DNA from: Candidatus Saccharibacteria bacterium UBA2834
GTDB lineage: Bacteria > Patescibacteriota > Saccharimonadia > Saccharimonadales > Saccharimonadaceae
NCBI GenBank assembly: GCA_002351365.1
Contig: DEGE01000004.1
Location: forward strand, 1 to 6,074
DNA length: 6,074 nucleotides
Reading direction: 5' to 3'
A program made the position numbers and the translations under genes. Positions 1 through 5,921 of the stretch are shown here, piece by piece (the stretch's first letter is position 1; each line of letters starts with the position of its first letter). The notes below the pieces were generated by a model. It was not told where the DNA came from. It ran no database searches and worked only from the letters and a program-made list of their open reading frames with translations.

Positions 1-657
1 GGCAGCGAAATGGCCCCAATCGTCACAGTGCGCGTCAACCGATCCATCATCCATCATGATTGCAAAATAGGACCGATACCAGATCTCGTCATGCGCATAC
101 GTAACCTGCCAATAGCGACTCACATCTGCACCGTAATCAATAAAAGCCTCCGCACAATTCAGATGCATAAAGACCTTGTCGACCAGGTGATAGTCCGCCA
201 TGCGATCGGCCGGAATGCTTTCGGCTGGAGTGGGCTCGTCAATCAGCTCGCACATCTCCACGTAGGAGCCAAAAACGGAAAACACATCCTGCACGAACTC
301 ACTCCAAATTTTGCCAAAGTAAGACAGCAGTTCCGCGAAGCCTTCGTCGTCGTTCCGAGCCACCTCGGCGAATAATCCATAGTCGGCCAGCTTGCCGGCA
401 TACATCGCATCGCCAAAGCAGATTACGACATCACGAACAATCTCGTCGTAAAGCCGTTCGCAATCGAGAATCGACTCAAAAGGTATTTGATAGTACGACA
501 TGACGATTTTTTCGGCGTCGTAGTCACATTCGTCTAACCGCGCCAGCATCCATCCGTCATGCAGGGCGACACGCCAAACGTGCTCGGTCTGGTCGTTGTC
601 AAAAGCGAGAATAGCGTTTGTAGCGTCAATGATTCGGTCGAAAGTTTTTCGTTTCAT
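1..657 (-). CDS. Acidic hypothetical protein, C-terminus cut by the window edge
   Basis: The minus strand is open for 219 codons from an ATG at 657 to the left edge with no stop, so the C-terminus lies outside the window. The start is supported by an AGGGGG Shine-Dalgarno-like run 8 bases upstream. The protein begins MKRKTFDRIIDATNAILAF and is strongly acidic: about 44 Asp/Glu against 16 Lys/Arg in the visible part. It has many aromatic residues, a run of Trp/Tyr/Asp near the end, and no clear signal peptide or membrane segment, so it is probably a soluble cytoplasmic protein. I recognise no family. Base and codon use differ from the neighbours: GC is visibly higher (several 60-base lines at 50-63%), and 8 of 13 Leu codons are CTG, whereas the CorA gene uses CTG about once. 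That suggests foreign origin or different selection. It lies 88 bases downstream of the hemolysin III gene on the same strand. I am fairly sure it is a gene; its function is unknown. Confidence 0.72.
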   Translation of the reverse strand, partial: MKRKTFDRIIDATNAILAFDNDQTEHVWRVALHDGWMLARLDECDYDAEKIVMSYYQIPFESILDCERLYDEIVRDVVICFGDAMYAGKLADYGLFAEVARNDDEGFAELLSYFGKIWSEFVQDVFSVFGSYVEMCELIDEPTPAESIPADRMADYHLVDKVFMHLNCAEAFIDYGADVSRYWQVTYAHDEIWYRSYFAIMMDDGSVDAHCDDWGHFAA

Positions 658-665
658 GATTGATA

Positions 666-671
666 CCCCCT
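666..671 (-). promoter_or_regulatory. Shine-Dalgarno site of the left-edge acidic protein
   Basis: The minus strand reads AGGGGG, 8 bases before the ATG at 657. This is a good match in sequence and spacing to AGGAGG. It decides the start and contrasts with the three genes in this window that have no such site. Confidence 0.6.
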
Positions 672-712
672 TTTCTAGTCGGAAACTAAAACACGAAAAA
701 CGTAAAACTGCA

Positions 713-734
713 CTCGTTTAAACTTATTTACGAG
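713..734 (-). terminator. Weak terminator-like hairpin after the hemolysin III gene
   Basis: About 12 bases past the hemolysin III stop, the minus strand carries CTCGT and ACGAG arms. They can be extended by AAA/TTT if one A bulges. T-rich stretches follow (TTTT and TTTTT within the next 20 bases). The stem is short and AT-rich and the T tract is interrupted, so termination is possible but unconvincing. The hemolysin transcript might read into the acidic-protein gene. Nothing else in the 88-base gap between the two genes stands out, and I could not pick out a promoter for the acidic-protein gene. Confidence 0.25.
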
Positions 735-745
735 CTATCCTAATT

Positions 746-1423
746 CTACAACACAAAAAGCAGAACCATCAAACCATGCAAAATGGCGCCAATGTCGACA
801 AAAATATGGAAGACGGAATGCATATATCGCACCTTAACACCGAGACCAAACAAAATCGCGCCCAACGTGTAAGCCACGCCGCCAGCAAACAGCATCCACA
901 TTGCGGCCGCCGGCAAAACCGACATCAAAAACGGCAAAGAGAGCACAATACACCAACCTAGACCCAAATAGCAAACCATCGAGAAGGCCATATATTTATT
1001 TACATCAATCGAATTAAGTACGATGCCAATAATCGATATCCCCCAAACCACACCAAAAATTACCCAAGCCAGCGACGGACTCGCCTGCGCTAGGGCACAA
1101 ATCGTGACCGGTGTATAACTACCCGCAATCAGCAAAAACACCGAACAATGATCGAGAATTTGCATCACTTTTTTAGCCTTTAGTTTTGGCGATAAGCCAT
1201 GATAAATTGCCGACATCGTAAATAGAATTATCAAAGATAGGCCAAAAACTATGCCGCACAATACACTCGCAACACTATGATGTAAGGCGCCACGAATAAT
1301 AAACAGCACCAGCATCACCAAACCAAAAGCGCCACCCACAATGTGCGTGACCATATTAAAAATCTCTTCACCTTTGGTGTAATTAGGTAATTTTCGGTCA
1401 GCCAACCTCGTTCGCTTTTTCAT
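746..1423 (-). CDS. Hemolysin III family (CREST superfamily) membrane protein
   Basis: This is a 225-aa integral membrane protein of the HlyIII/TrhA family, related to PAQR receptors and alkaline ceramidases. Seven hydrophobic segments fill most of the chain after a basic N-terminus (MKKRTRLADRKLPNYTKGEE). The superfamily metal-site residues are in place: a Ser/His pair in SAIYH (71-75), Asp in LDHCSVFLLIAGSYTP (Asp91), and the HxxxH pair in HSVFHIF (His202, His206). In the family these coordinate zinc. The cellular role is poorly defined: early members were named for haemolysis, and later work on family members points to membrane energetics or sodium/proton homeostasis. Length is typical. 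An upstream in-frame TTG at 1441 would add six residues, but a TATAAT box lies inside that extension, so I chose the ATG at 1423. There is no Shine-Dalgarno sequence, and the transcript is probably leaderless. The gene is divergent from corA. Confidence 0.9.
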   Translation of the reverse strand: MKKRTRLADRKLPNYTKGEEIFNMVTHIVGGAFGLVMLVLFIIRGALHHSVASVLCGIVFGLSLIILFTMSAIYHGLSPKLKAKKVMQILDHCSVFLLIAGSYTPVTICALAQASPSLAWVIFGVVWGISIIGIVLNSIDVNKYMAFSMVCYLGLGWCIVLSLPFLMSVLPAAAMWMLFAGGVAYTLGAILFGLGVKVRYMHSVFHIFVDIGAILHGLMVLLFVL

Positions 1424-1429
1424 AAAAAT

Positions 1430-1435
1430 ATTATA
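1430..1435 (-). promoter_or_regulatory. -10 box of the hemolysin III gene (leaderless type)
   Basis: The minus strand reads TATAAT, then six bases (ATTTTT), then ATG at 1423. The expected transcription start therefore falls on or next to the A of the start codon. I see no good -35 hexamer at 16-18 bp. The box rules out the upstream TTG as the start, because the TTG would lie upstream of the transcript. Confidence 0.6.
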
Positions 1436-1445
1436 GCGCAAGATG

Positions 1446-1451
1446 TATAAT
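1446..1451 (+). promoter_or_regulatory. -10 box of the corA-DUF308 operon
   Basis: A TATAAT directly preceded by TG lies 33 bases before the corA ATG, which predicts a transcript starting near 1458 with a leader of about 27 bases. No convincing -35 is visible. The box sits back-to-back with the hemolysin III -10, with 10 bp between them, inside a near-palindrome (GATGTATAATATATC, 1442-1456). Confidence 0.5.
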
Positions 1452-1463
1452 ATATCTTAGAAG

Positions 1464-1476
1464 AAGAGAGGTAGGG
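1464..1476 (+). promoter_or_regulatory. Purine-rich ribosome binding region of corA
   Basis: The leader contains AGAGAGG (1465-1471) followed by TAGGG, ending 8-13 bases before the ATG at 1485. This is a plausible if imperfect Shine-Dalgarno region and supports that start. Confidence 0.5.
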
Positions 1477-1484
1477 CTTTTTAT

Positions 1485-2423
1485 ATGCAGAAAATCTATA
1501 AGACAAATCTATCAAAAAAGAACATCGAAAAACTCGCCAAAATCGAGCCAGACTGTTGGATTTCTCTGGTTAGCCCCACCGAGGAAGAAATCGCGAATAC
1601 CGTCGAGGCAACCGGCATCGACGAAGATTTGATATCTAAGATGCTCGACGACGACGAGTTACCGCGCGTCGAAGTTTCCGGCAAATCCACTTTGGTCGTA
1701 ATTGATATTCCAGCCCATGTTCAAAAAGACGACAAATACGTCACCTATCCACTCGGTATTATCATCACAAAAGACAACTACATCGTCACTGTTTCGCTTA
1801 ATAAGCCAACCATTTTGCAAGATTTTGCCAACAATCGCGTACGCGATTTTCGCACCGCCAAGAAAACTCGCTTCTTAATTCAAATCATTAACGCTGCAGC
1901 CGCACAATACATTAAAGTCCTTGATAATATTTACCGCCAAATGCAGCTCGCGGAAGATTCGCTCAAAAAACATACCAAGAACGAAAATCTAATCGAAATG
2001 CTAAGTATCGAAAAAACCTTGGTCTATTTCATTGCATCTCTCAAGGAAAATGACGTCGTGCTCGAACGCCTCAGCAAAGGCATCGTTTTGCCATTATTTG
2101 ACGATGACGCCGACATGCTCGAAGACGCCATTATCGAAAACCGCCAGGCTATCGACATGGCCACAATTTACCGTGATATTTTGTCATCCATTTCCGAAAC
2201 ATACGGCACAGTCATTAATAATAACCTCAACTACGCCATGAAGTTCTTAGCTGGCGCTACCATCGTATTATCCATTCCGACCATCATTTCATCTTTCATG
2301 GGCATGAATGTTCCATTCGGCAGCATAGGCACCAATGATCATTCCGCCGCCGTATTATTACTTGGTTCTATTCTCGCATCGCTATTAGTAGCGCTCTGGC
2401 TACGCAAGAAAGGCTTACTATAA
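1485..2423 (+). CDS. corA: CorA-family magnesium/divalent cation channel
   Basis: This 312-aa protein is the expected size for CorA-type channels, which form pentamers in the cytoplasmic membrane and pass Mg2+ (in some members Co2+, Ni2+ or Zn2+). Residues 1-245 are a soluble, largely alpha/beta then helical cytoplasmic domain with a long charged stalk helix region at about 135-250. Two membrane helices follow, at about 252-272 and 286-306. The diagnostic GMN selectivity motif ends the first helix (SSFMGMNVPFG, GMN at 273-275), and the chain ends with a short basic tail (LRKKGLL). The loop after GMN lacks the MPE sequence of classical CorA, so this is probably a divergent CorA subgroup (like the shorter Firmicutes paralogues), and substrate preference cannot be read from sequence. 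Acidic clusters such as LDDDELP (55-60) and FDDDAD (205-210) could be regulatory metal sites; that is inference. It overlaps the next gene by one base (TAATG). Confidence 0.93.
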   Translation: MQKIYKTNLSKKNIEKLAKIEPDCWISLVSPTEEEIANTVEATGIDEDLISKMLDDDELPRVEVSGKSTLVVIDIPAHVQKDDKYVTYPLGIIITKDNYIVTVSLNKPTILQDFANNRVRDFRTAKKTRFLIQIINAAAAQYIKVLDNIYRQMQLAEDSLKKHTKNENLIEMLSIEKTLVYFIASLKENDVVLERLSKGIVLPLFDDDADMLEDAIIENRQAIDMATIYRDILSSISETYGTVINNNLNYAMKFLAGATIVLSIPTIISSFMGMNVPFGSIGTNDHSAAVLLLGSILASLLVALWLRKKGLL

Positions 2424-3019
2424 TGAAAACCACCAAAGCCAAAACCAAGGCATCAAAGACCAACTTAGCCTTATCGTTTGGCGATGCCGTAATGCTAGTA
2501 CTCGGCGTTTGTCTTCTAATTTGGGCCGACAAGGTCACGAGCTTTATCTCGATCGCGTTTGGCATCCTGATGCTAATTTATGCAGCCTATACCATCATTG
2601 ACTGCCTACGCACGAAGCAAAACTCTAGCGGCAAGATTATCACCGCCATCGCACTTTGTATTGCTGGATTATTCCTCATTATCCAAAATAGTTTTCTAAA
2701 AGAGCTCGTTTCGGCAATCATTGGTATCTTTATTGTCATTATTGGCATCGTCAAATTGCAGAATGCAATCCATAGCAAGCCATATAATCCCAAATATCTC
2801 ACACCGCTAATTTTGGCGCTGATTGAGATACTATGTGGCGTGCTCTGTATTACCGGTCGCTTTATTGTGCCAGACTTAATCCTGCAATTCCTCGGGGTCT
2901 TGCTGATTATTTCTAGCCTATCCGATATTATTGGCTCAATCATGATATATAAAGCACCAAAAGGCGTAGAAAAAGAGGCAATAGAAGCCGAAATTGTCGA
3001 TAAACCAGCCAAAAAATAG
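2423..3019 (+). CDS. HdeD/DUF308-like six-helix membrane protein
   Basis: This 198-aa protein has a basic, lysine-rich N-terminus (MKTTKAKTKASKTN). Six hydrophobic segments follow, at about 17-35, 41-62, 71-88, 93-112, 126-145 and 149-176, and a charged C-terminal tail ends PAKK. The three paired helices, with repeated short Gly-rich segments (GVCLLIW, GILMLIYA, GIFIVIIGIV, GVLLIISSLSDIIG), match the DUF308/HdeD architecture. HdeD in enterobacteria is an acid-resistance membrane protein, and most family members have no known biochemical role. Its ATG overlaps the corA stop codon, and AAGAAAGG inside corA serves as a Shine-Dalgarno sequence 9 bases upstream, so the two are co-transcribed and probably translationally coupled. 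A role in modulating the channel or in envelope stress is inference from context. Length is typical for the family. Confidence 0.8.
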   Translation: MKTTKAKTKASKTNLALSFGDAVMLVLGVCLLIWADKVTSFISIAFGILMLIYAAYTIIDCLRTKQNSSGKIITAIALCIAGLFLIIQNSFLKELVSAIIGIFIVIIGIVKLQNAIHSKPYNPKYLTPLILALIEILCGVLCITGRFIVPDLILQFLGVLLIISSLSDIIGSIMIYKAPKGVEKEAIEAEIVDKPAKK

Positions 3020-3031
3020 CAAAAATCCAAA

Positions 3032-3059
3032 AAAGTCGCAAAAAAGTCTTTACAAAGTC
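3032..3059 (+). repeat. Three AAAGTC direct repeats phased at 11 bp
   Basis: AAAGTC occurs at 3032-3037, 3043-3048 and 3054-3059, each copy exactly 11 bases after the last, which is close to one helical turn. The array starts 13 bases after the DUF308 stop and overlaps the candidate -35 hexamer at 3049-3054. Phased 11-bp direct repeats are a common layout for tandem OmpR/PhoB-type regulator sites. The A-rich context makes chance possible. Confidence 0.4.
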
Positions 3060-3077
3060 TTTTTAGTTCTGTATTCT
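3049..3077 (+). promoter_or_regulatory. Sigma70-like promoter in the DUF308-DUF2974 gap
   Basis: TTTACA (3049-3054) and TATTCT (3072-3077) are separated by exactly 17 bp, giving 5/6 and 4/6 matches to consensus. TG directly precedes the -10. The predicted start is near 3083-3085. No annotated coding start follows closely, but a strong terminator lies about 75 bases downstream, so the product would be a short RNA. Confidence 0.5.
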
Positions 3078-3083
3078 CAAATA

Positions 3084-3185
3084 GTCGCGTTGCTTCGCTG
3101 CGGGCGTTTGGAAGACGGATAAGGTTTCAGTCTATCATGGCAACAACACACACTTAAAGTAACACCTCCGGGTGTTATTTTTATT
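3084..3185 (+). ncRNA. Candidate small RNA of about 100 nt, family unknown
   Basis: The stretch is bounded by a sigma70-like promoter and an intrinsic terminator and contains no convincing gene. The 5' part is GC-rich (GTCGCGTTGCTTCGCTGCGG) and can fold into an imperfect hairpin at 3088-3102 with a UUC loop. The middle (GGAAGACGGATAAGG, then TCAGTCTATC) offers only short pairings. An unstructured CA-rich stretch (CAACAACACACAC) precedes the terminator hairpin. I do not recognise it as tRNA, SRP RNA, tmRNA, 6S or a known riboswitch. It could instead be simply the 3' trailer of the corA-DUF308 transcript. Confidence 0.4.
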
Positions 3186-3186
3186 T
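3160..3186 (+). terminator. Strong intrinsic terminator
   Basis: TAACACC and GGTGTTA form a perfect 7-bp stem around a TCCG tetraloop, followed by TTTTTATTT. Upstream A residues can pair partly with the T tract. It would end both the corA-DUF308 mRNA and any RNA started at the promoter in this gap, insulating the hydrolase gene downstream. Its T tract occupies the place where a -35 for the hydrolase promoter would lie. Confidence 0.85.
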
Positions 3187-3201
3187 CCGGAGTTCATGTT
3201 A

Positions 3202-3207
3202 TATAAT
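3202..3207 (+). promoter_or_regulatory. -10 box of the DUF2974 hydrolase gene (leaderless type)
   Basis: TATAAT is followed by six bases (AAAAAT) and then ATG at 3214, so transcription should begin at the start codon. The spacing matches the hemolysin III and PP2C genes. No -35 is recognisable because the terminator T tract occupies that region. Confidence 0.6.
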
Positions 3208-3213
3208 AAAAAT

Positions 3214-4392
3214 ATGAAATATCAAAATCGTTTCACAGATGACATGCTAGATTATCTCAAATGGCGCGGCGACGTTGCATTTTCTGACGCCCAGCCTGTC
3301 AACGAAATTGACTATTTAATTTTCGCGCGCTTCTCGTATTTGCCGTTTAATCAGATTGCCCTTGCACCGCGCGAGAGCGTTAAAAGTTTCAGCGAAAAGA
3401 TGCTCGCCGTTCGACGCAATTATTTCAATCAGCCAAATGACCGCACGCTTGTTGAAATGATTCATAAAAGCAAGCGCTTCATCGATCTAACCACTACCGA
3501 CTATATCCGCAACAACGACAAAGAAGTCGAAAAACAATTTGGCGCCGTAACGATTCATTTACCAAACGACGAATTGCTTATTTCTTACATCGGCACCGAC
3601 GCCACACTTGTAGGCTGGAAAGAAGACTTCAATATGATGTTTACGCCAACTATTCCTTCACAAGAGCAGGCCGCTAACTACCTTGAACGCATTGCCTCTA
3701 AATATCCAAATAAAAAGCTCCGCTTATGTGGCCATTCCAAAGGTGGCAACGTAGCGGTCTTCTCGGCACTCAGCGCCAGTACAGACATCCAGAAACGCAT
3801 CATTGACGTCATTAACTTTGATGGCCCAGGTTTCATTCCAGACTTTGTCGAAGCCAAATTCCACCGCAACGCCGAAATCCTTGCCAAAATCCACCAGTTT
3901 ATTCCGCAGGGTTCGCTTATAGGTCGTTGCTTACAACAAGAAAACGGCGATCGCACAATCGTCCACAGTCGCGAGTTAGGGCTTTATCAACACGATATCT
4001 ACTCCTGGGAAGTTGAGGGCACAAAATTCGTCCGCGCGCCGCACACGGCCGCCTCAAGCGAAATCTTCAACCAAACCGTAATCGACATCCTTAAAACCCG
4101 CAGCCTCGAAGAACGCAAAGCATTCGTCAATACAGTCTATGACATCATTTGTGCCGCCGATTTTACATCCATGGACCAGCTTCGCAGTTCGTGGTACAAA
4201 AAGCTTCCTAGCCTCATCAAAAATTATCGCGAGGTCAAGCCAGAAGATCGCGACCTTATCATCAGCGTTGTTAAGCAAACCATTAGCGTTTATTCTGACA
4301 CTAAAAAAGAAATTCTCGGTAAGCAAAAACCAGCCAAGAAAGTCACCAAAACCAAACGCAACCCAATCAAGCGCGTACGTCAAACTCGCTAA
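3214..4392 (+). CDS. DUF2974 (Mbeg1-like) alpha/beta hydrolase, putative lipase/esterase
   Basis: This 392-aa soluble protein resembles the DUF2974 lipase-like family. The N-terminus has the family signature MLDYLKWRGDVAFSDAQPVN followed by NEIDYLIFARFSYLPF. A strand ending YIGTDATLVGWKEDFNM (about 125-141) corresponds to the oxyanion/GTD region. The nucleophile elbow is GHSKGG (173-178, Ser175), and NFDGPGF (201-207) is also typical. Candidate acid and base residues are Asp203 and His260 (QHDIYSW), but which ones act is inference. The natural substrate is unknown; no signal peptide is visible, so it is probably cytoplasmic. The last 25 residues are Lys/Arg-rich and probably disordered, perhaps binding nucleic acid or membrane. 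In-frame GTG (3172) and ATG (3196) codons lie upstream but sit in the terminator or upstream of the TATAAT box, so I chose ATG 3214. Its stop overlaps that of the convergent PP2C gene. Confidence 0.87.
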   Translation: MKYQNRFTDDMLDYLKWRGDVAFSDAQPVNEIDYLIFARFSYLPFNQIALAPRESVKSFSEKMLAVRRNYFNQPNDRTLVEMIHKSKRFIDLTTTDYIRNNDKEVEKQFGAVTIHLPNDELLISYIGTDATLVGWKEDFNMMFTPTIPSQEQAANYLERIASKYPNKKLRLCGHSKGGNVAVFSALSASTDIQKRIIDVINFDGPGFIPDFVEAKFHRNAEILAKIHQFIPQGSLIGRCLQQENGDRTIVHSRELGLYQHDIYSWEVEGTKFVRAPHTAASSEIFNQTVIDILKTRSLEERKAFVNTVYDIICAADFTSMDQLRSSWYKKLPSLIKNYREVKPEDRDLIISVVKQTISVYSDTKKEILGKQKPAKKVTKTKRNPIKRVRQTR

Positions 4393-5915
4393 AGACCAAA
4401 TACAATTGCCGTACGATCGTCTTTTTTGCGCGCATTATTTACTAAATTAAGCGACGCTTCGCGCGCACTGCGCGAACTCATCACGATGCGCCCCAATTCC
4501 TCATTACTCATTAAATCCGTGCCTTTGTCACCGGTAATGCCATCAGAGCAGAGCACAAAACGATCGCCGTCATGAATATCAAATTCGCCAAATTGCCGCG
4601 TGCGCCCCTCGCCAGGGTCTACCGGATTGCCAAGCGCATTCGTAATAACATTTTCATAGCCTTCGTCTTTGGTAACTTGCTCGACTGAGCCATCTTTATG
4701 GACAACATAAAGACGTGAATCGCCCACCATCGCGTATGCCATCATGCGGCGACCATTTCGGTCAATTTCCTTTGCCAAAACACCAGTAGAGTAGCCCGCG
4801 GCAGCATTCTCGCAAATCCGCTCATTAGCCGCATTTAATACATACGCCAAGGCTGAGCCAGATTGCAATAAATAACGATTCGCCATCTCGTTCACGGTCG
4901 CCGCGGCAGTCTGTGAAGCCTCACGTCCGCCACCATGGCCGCCCGCACCATCGAACACGCCATAGAAATTCTGGTCTGGCCGCCATAAGTAGCTATCTTC
5001 ACAATCATTGTTCGCCCAAAGACCCTCCATCAAATCCGCACGATTAAAGCCTTCGTTGGTCTGCGCACGCGAAACCTGCCATATGCCAGCATCGTGATTT
5101 AGCCATTCATAATTATCTTCTACGTCTGACATGTATTGCTCGATATGGTTCGGCCACGGATTATCGGCTTGCGGCTTCAAATCGTTAAAGCGATCAATAT
5201 TATCATACTGCGAAATGCTTCGGGAATCGCTTATTGGCGCCGCGCGGAAACGATCAATAGAACGTCTCTCCGCCTCGGCATGCAAAGCTTTCATTTGTTC
5301 CCAATACTCTTGCTTCTTGCCATAAACCTTGCGTTTCAAATCGGCCATCGCCGTCTCATATTCGGCTCGCTTCTGGGCGCCATTGTTGCGCTCAATCATA
5401 TCCAAAAAACCATTACTGTAGTTTTCAAAATCCATTGGAGTAGGGAAGCGTCGCGCAAAATCTAATAACGAATCAACCCCCTGATCGGCATAATTATAAA
5501 AGCCATTGTCGCCACCTGTAGCAGCACCAAGAATCCGCAGCTCGTGCTTTGAGCCAATCGACATAAAGACATTATCGGCACCTTTTTGTTGCAAGGGTCC
5601 TTGAATCTTCATTAGAATTTGCCGCTCTTGCGGTTCACCCAATTGACCAGTGCCCAGCATATCGAGCACCGAATCACGTGCATCCGGGCTTACTTCGACA
5701 TCGTGATAGTCGAACGGCGACATATCGACACGGCCATCCTGTCCCAAAGCCATCGCACAGATAATCTTACGCTGTTGACGCTCGGCATTGTTACGCTGTA
5801 TTTCGGCCTGCAACTCGGCACTATTGCCACGGAACTGTTGTCCGCCCATATCCCATCTATTATCTGCCTGAGAGCTTGAATTATTATTCTCGTGATTATG
5901 GCCAAATCGAAACAT
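4389..5915 (-). CDS. PP2C-family Ser/Thr phosphatase with a long novel N-terminal region
   Basis: This is a 508-aa protein. The C-terminal part (about 280-508) is a PPM/PP2C phosphatase domain, which uses two Mn2+/Mg2+ ions to remove phosphate from Ser/Thr. Visible motifs are NDCEDSYL (303-310), VFDGAGGHGGG (320-330, metal ligands Asp322 and Gly323), STGV (376-379), MVGDSRLYVV (396-405), FVLCSDGITG (453-462, Asp458) and the final DDRTAIVF (499-506, Asp500). All acidic metal ligands appear present, so it should be active. Residues 1-50 are Asn/Gln/Ser-rich and disordered. Residues about 55-175 form a region I do not recognise. Residues about 176-225 are a charged, helix-prone and possibly coiled-coil segment. 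No membrane segment or signal is seen. No Ser/Thr kinase lies in the window. The start has a TATGAT box 6 bases upstream and no Shine-Dalgarno sequence, so a leaderless mRNA is likely. Confidence 0.9.
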   Translation of the reverse strand: MFRFGHNHENNNSSSQADNRWDMGGQQFRGNSAELQAEIQRNNAERQQRKIICAMALGQDGRVDMSPFDYHDVEVSPDARDSVLDMLGTGQLGEPQERQILMKIQGPLQQKGADNVFMSIGSKHELRILGAATGGDNGFYNYADQGVDSLLDFARRFPTPMDFENYSNGFLDMIERNNGAQKRAEYETAMADLKRKVYGKKQEYWEQMKALHAEAERRSIDRFRAAPISDSRSISQYDNIDRFNDLKPQADNPWPNHIEQYMSDVEDNYEWLNHDAGIWQVSRAQTNEGFNRADLMEGLWANNDCEDSYLWRPDQNFYGVFDGAGGHGGGREASQTAAATVNEMANRYLLQSGSALAYVLNAANERICENAAAGYSTGVLAKEIDRNGRRMMAYAMVGDSRLYVVHKDGSVEQVTKDEGYENVITNALGNPVDPGEGRTRQFGEFDIHDGDRFVLCSDGITGDKGTDLMSNEELGRIVMSSRSAREASLNLVNNARKKDDRTAIVFGL

Positions 5916-5921
5916 ACTTTT

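Noticed and set aside
10..375. Plus-strand 121-codon open frame at the left end
   Set aside because: It is antisense to the 219-codon acidic gene, which has a Shine-Dalgarno site and is open to the edge. The plus-strand frame has neither and resembles no family.
1424..1441. Longer hemolysin III start at TTG 1441
   Set aside because: The added codons contain the TATAAT box, and the family homology begins well after the ATG at 1423.
3084..3160. tRNA or known structured RNA (tmRNA, SRP RNA, 6S)
   Set aside because: No cloverleaf, CCA or conserved core motif could be found; GGTTTCAGTC only loosely resembles a T-loop.
3172..3213. Longer DUF2974 starts at GTG 3172 or ATG 3196
   Set aside because: The first overlaps the terminator stem. 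Both lie upstream of the -10 box, and the family signature begins about 10 residues after ATG 3214.
3226..3235. AATCGTTTCA near the hydrolase start, resembling the right-end tandem repeat
   Set aside because: It is a single copy within codons 5-8 of the gene, and a ten-base similarity here is easily chance.
4054..5465. Several open frames antisense to the DUF2974 and PP2C genes
   Set aside because: They lie opposite genes with clear catalytic motifs and have no ribosome site or recognisable product.
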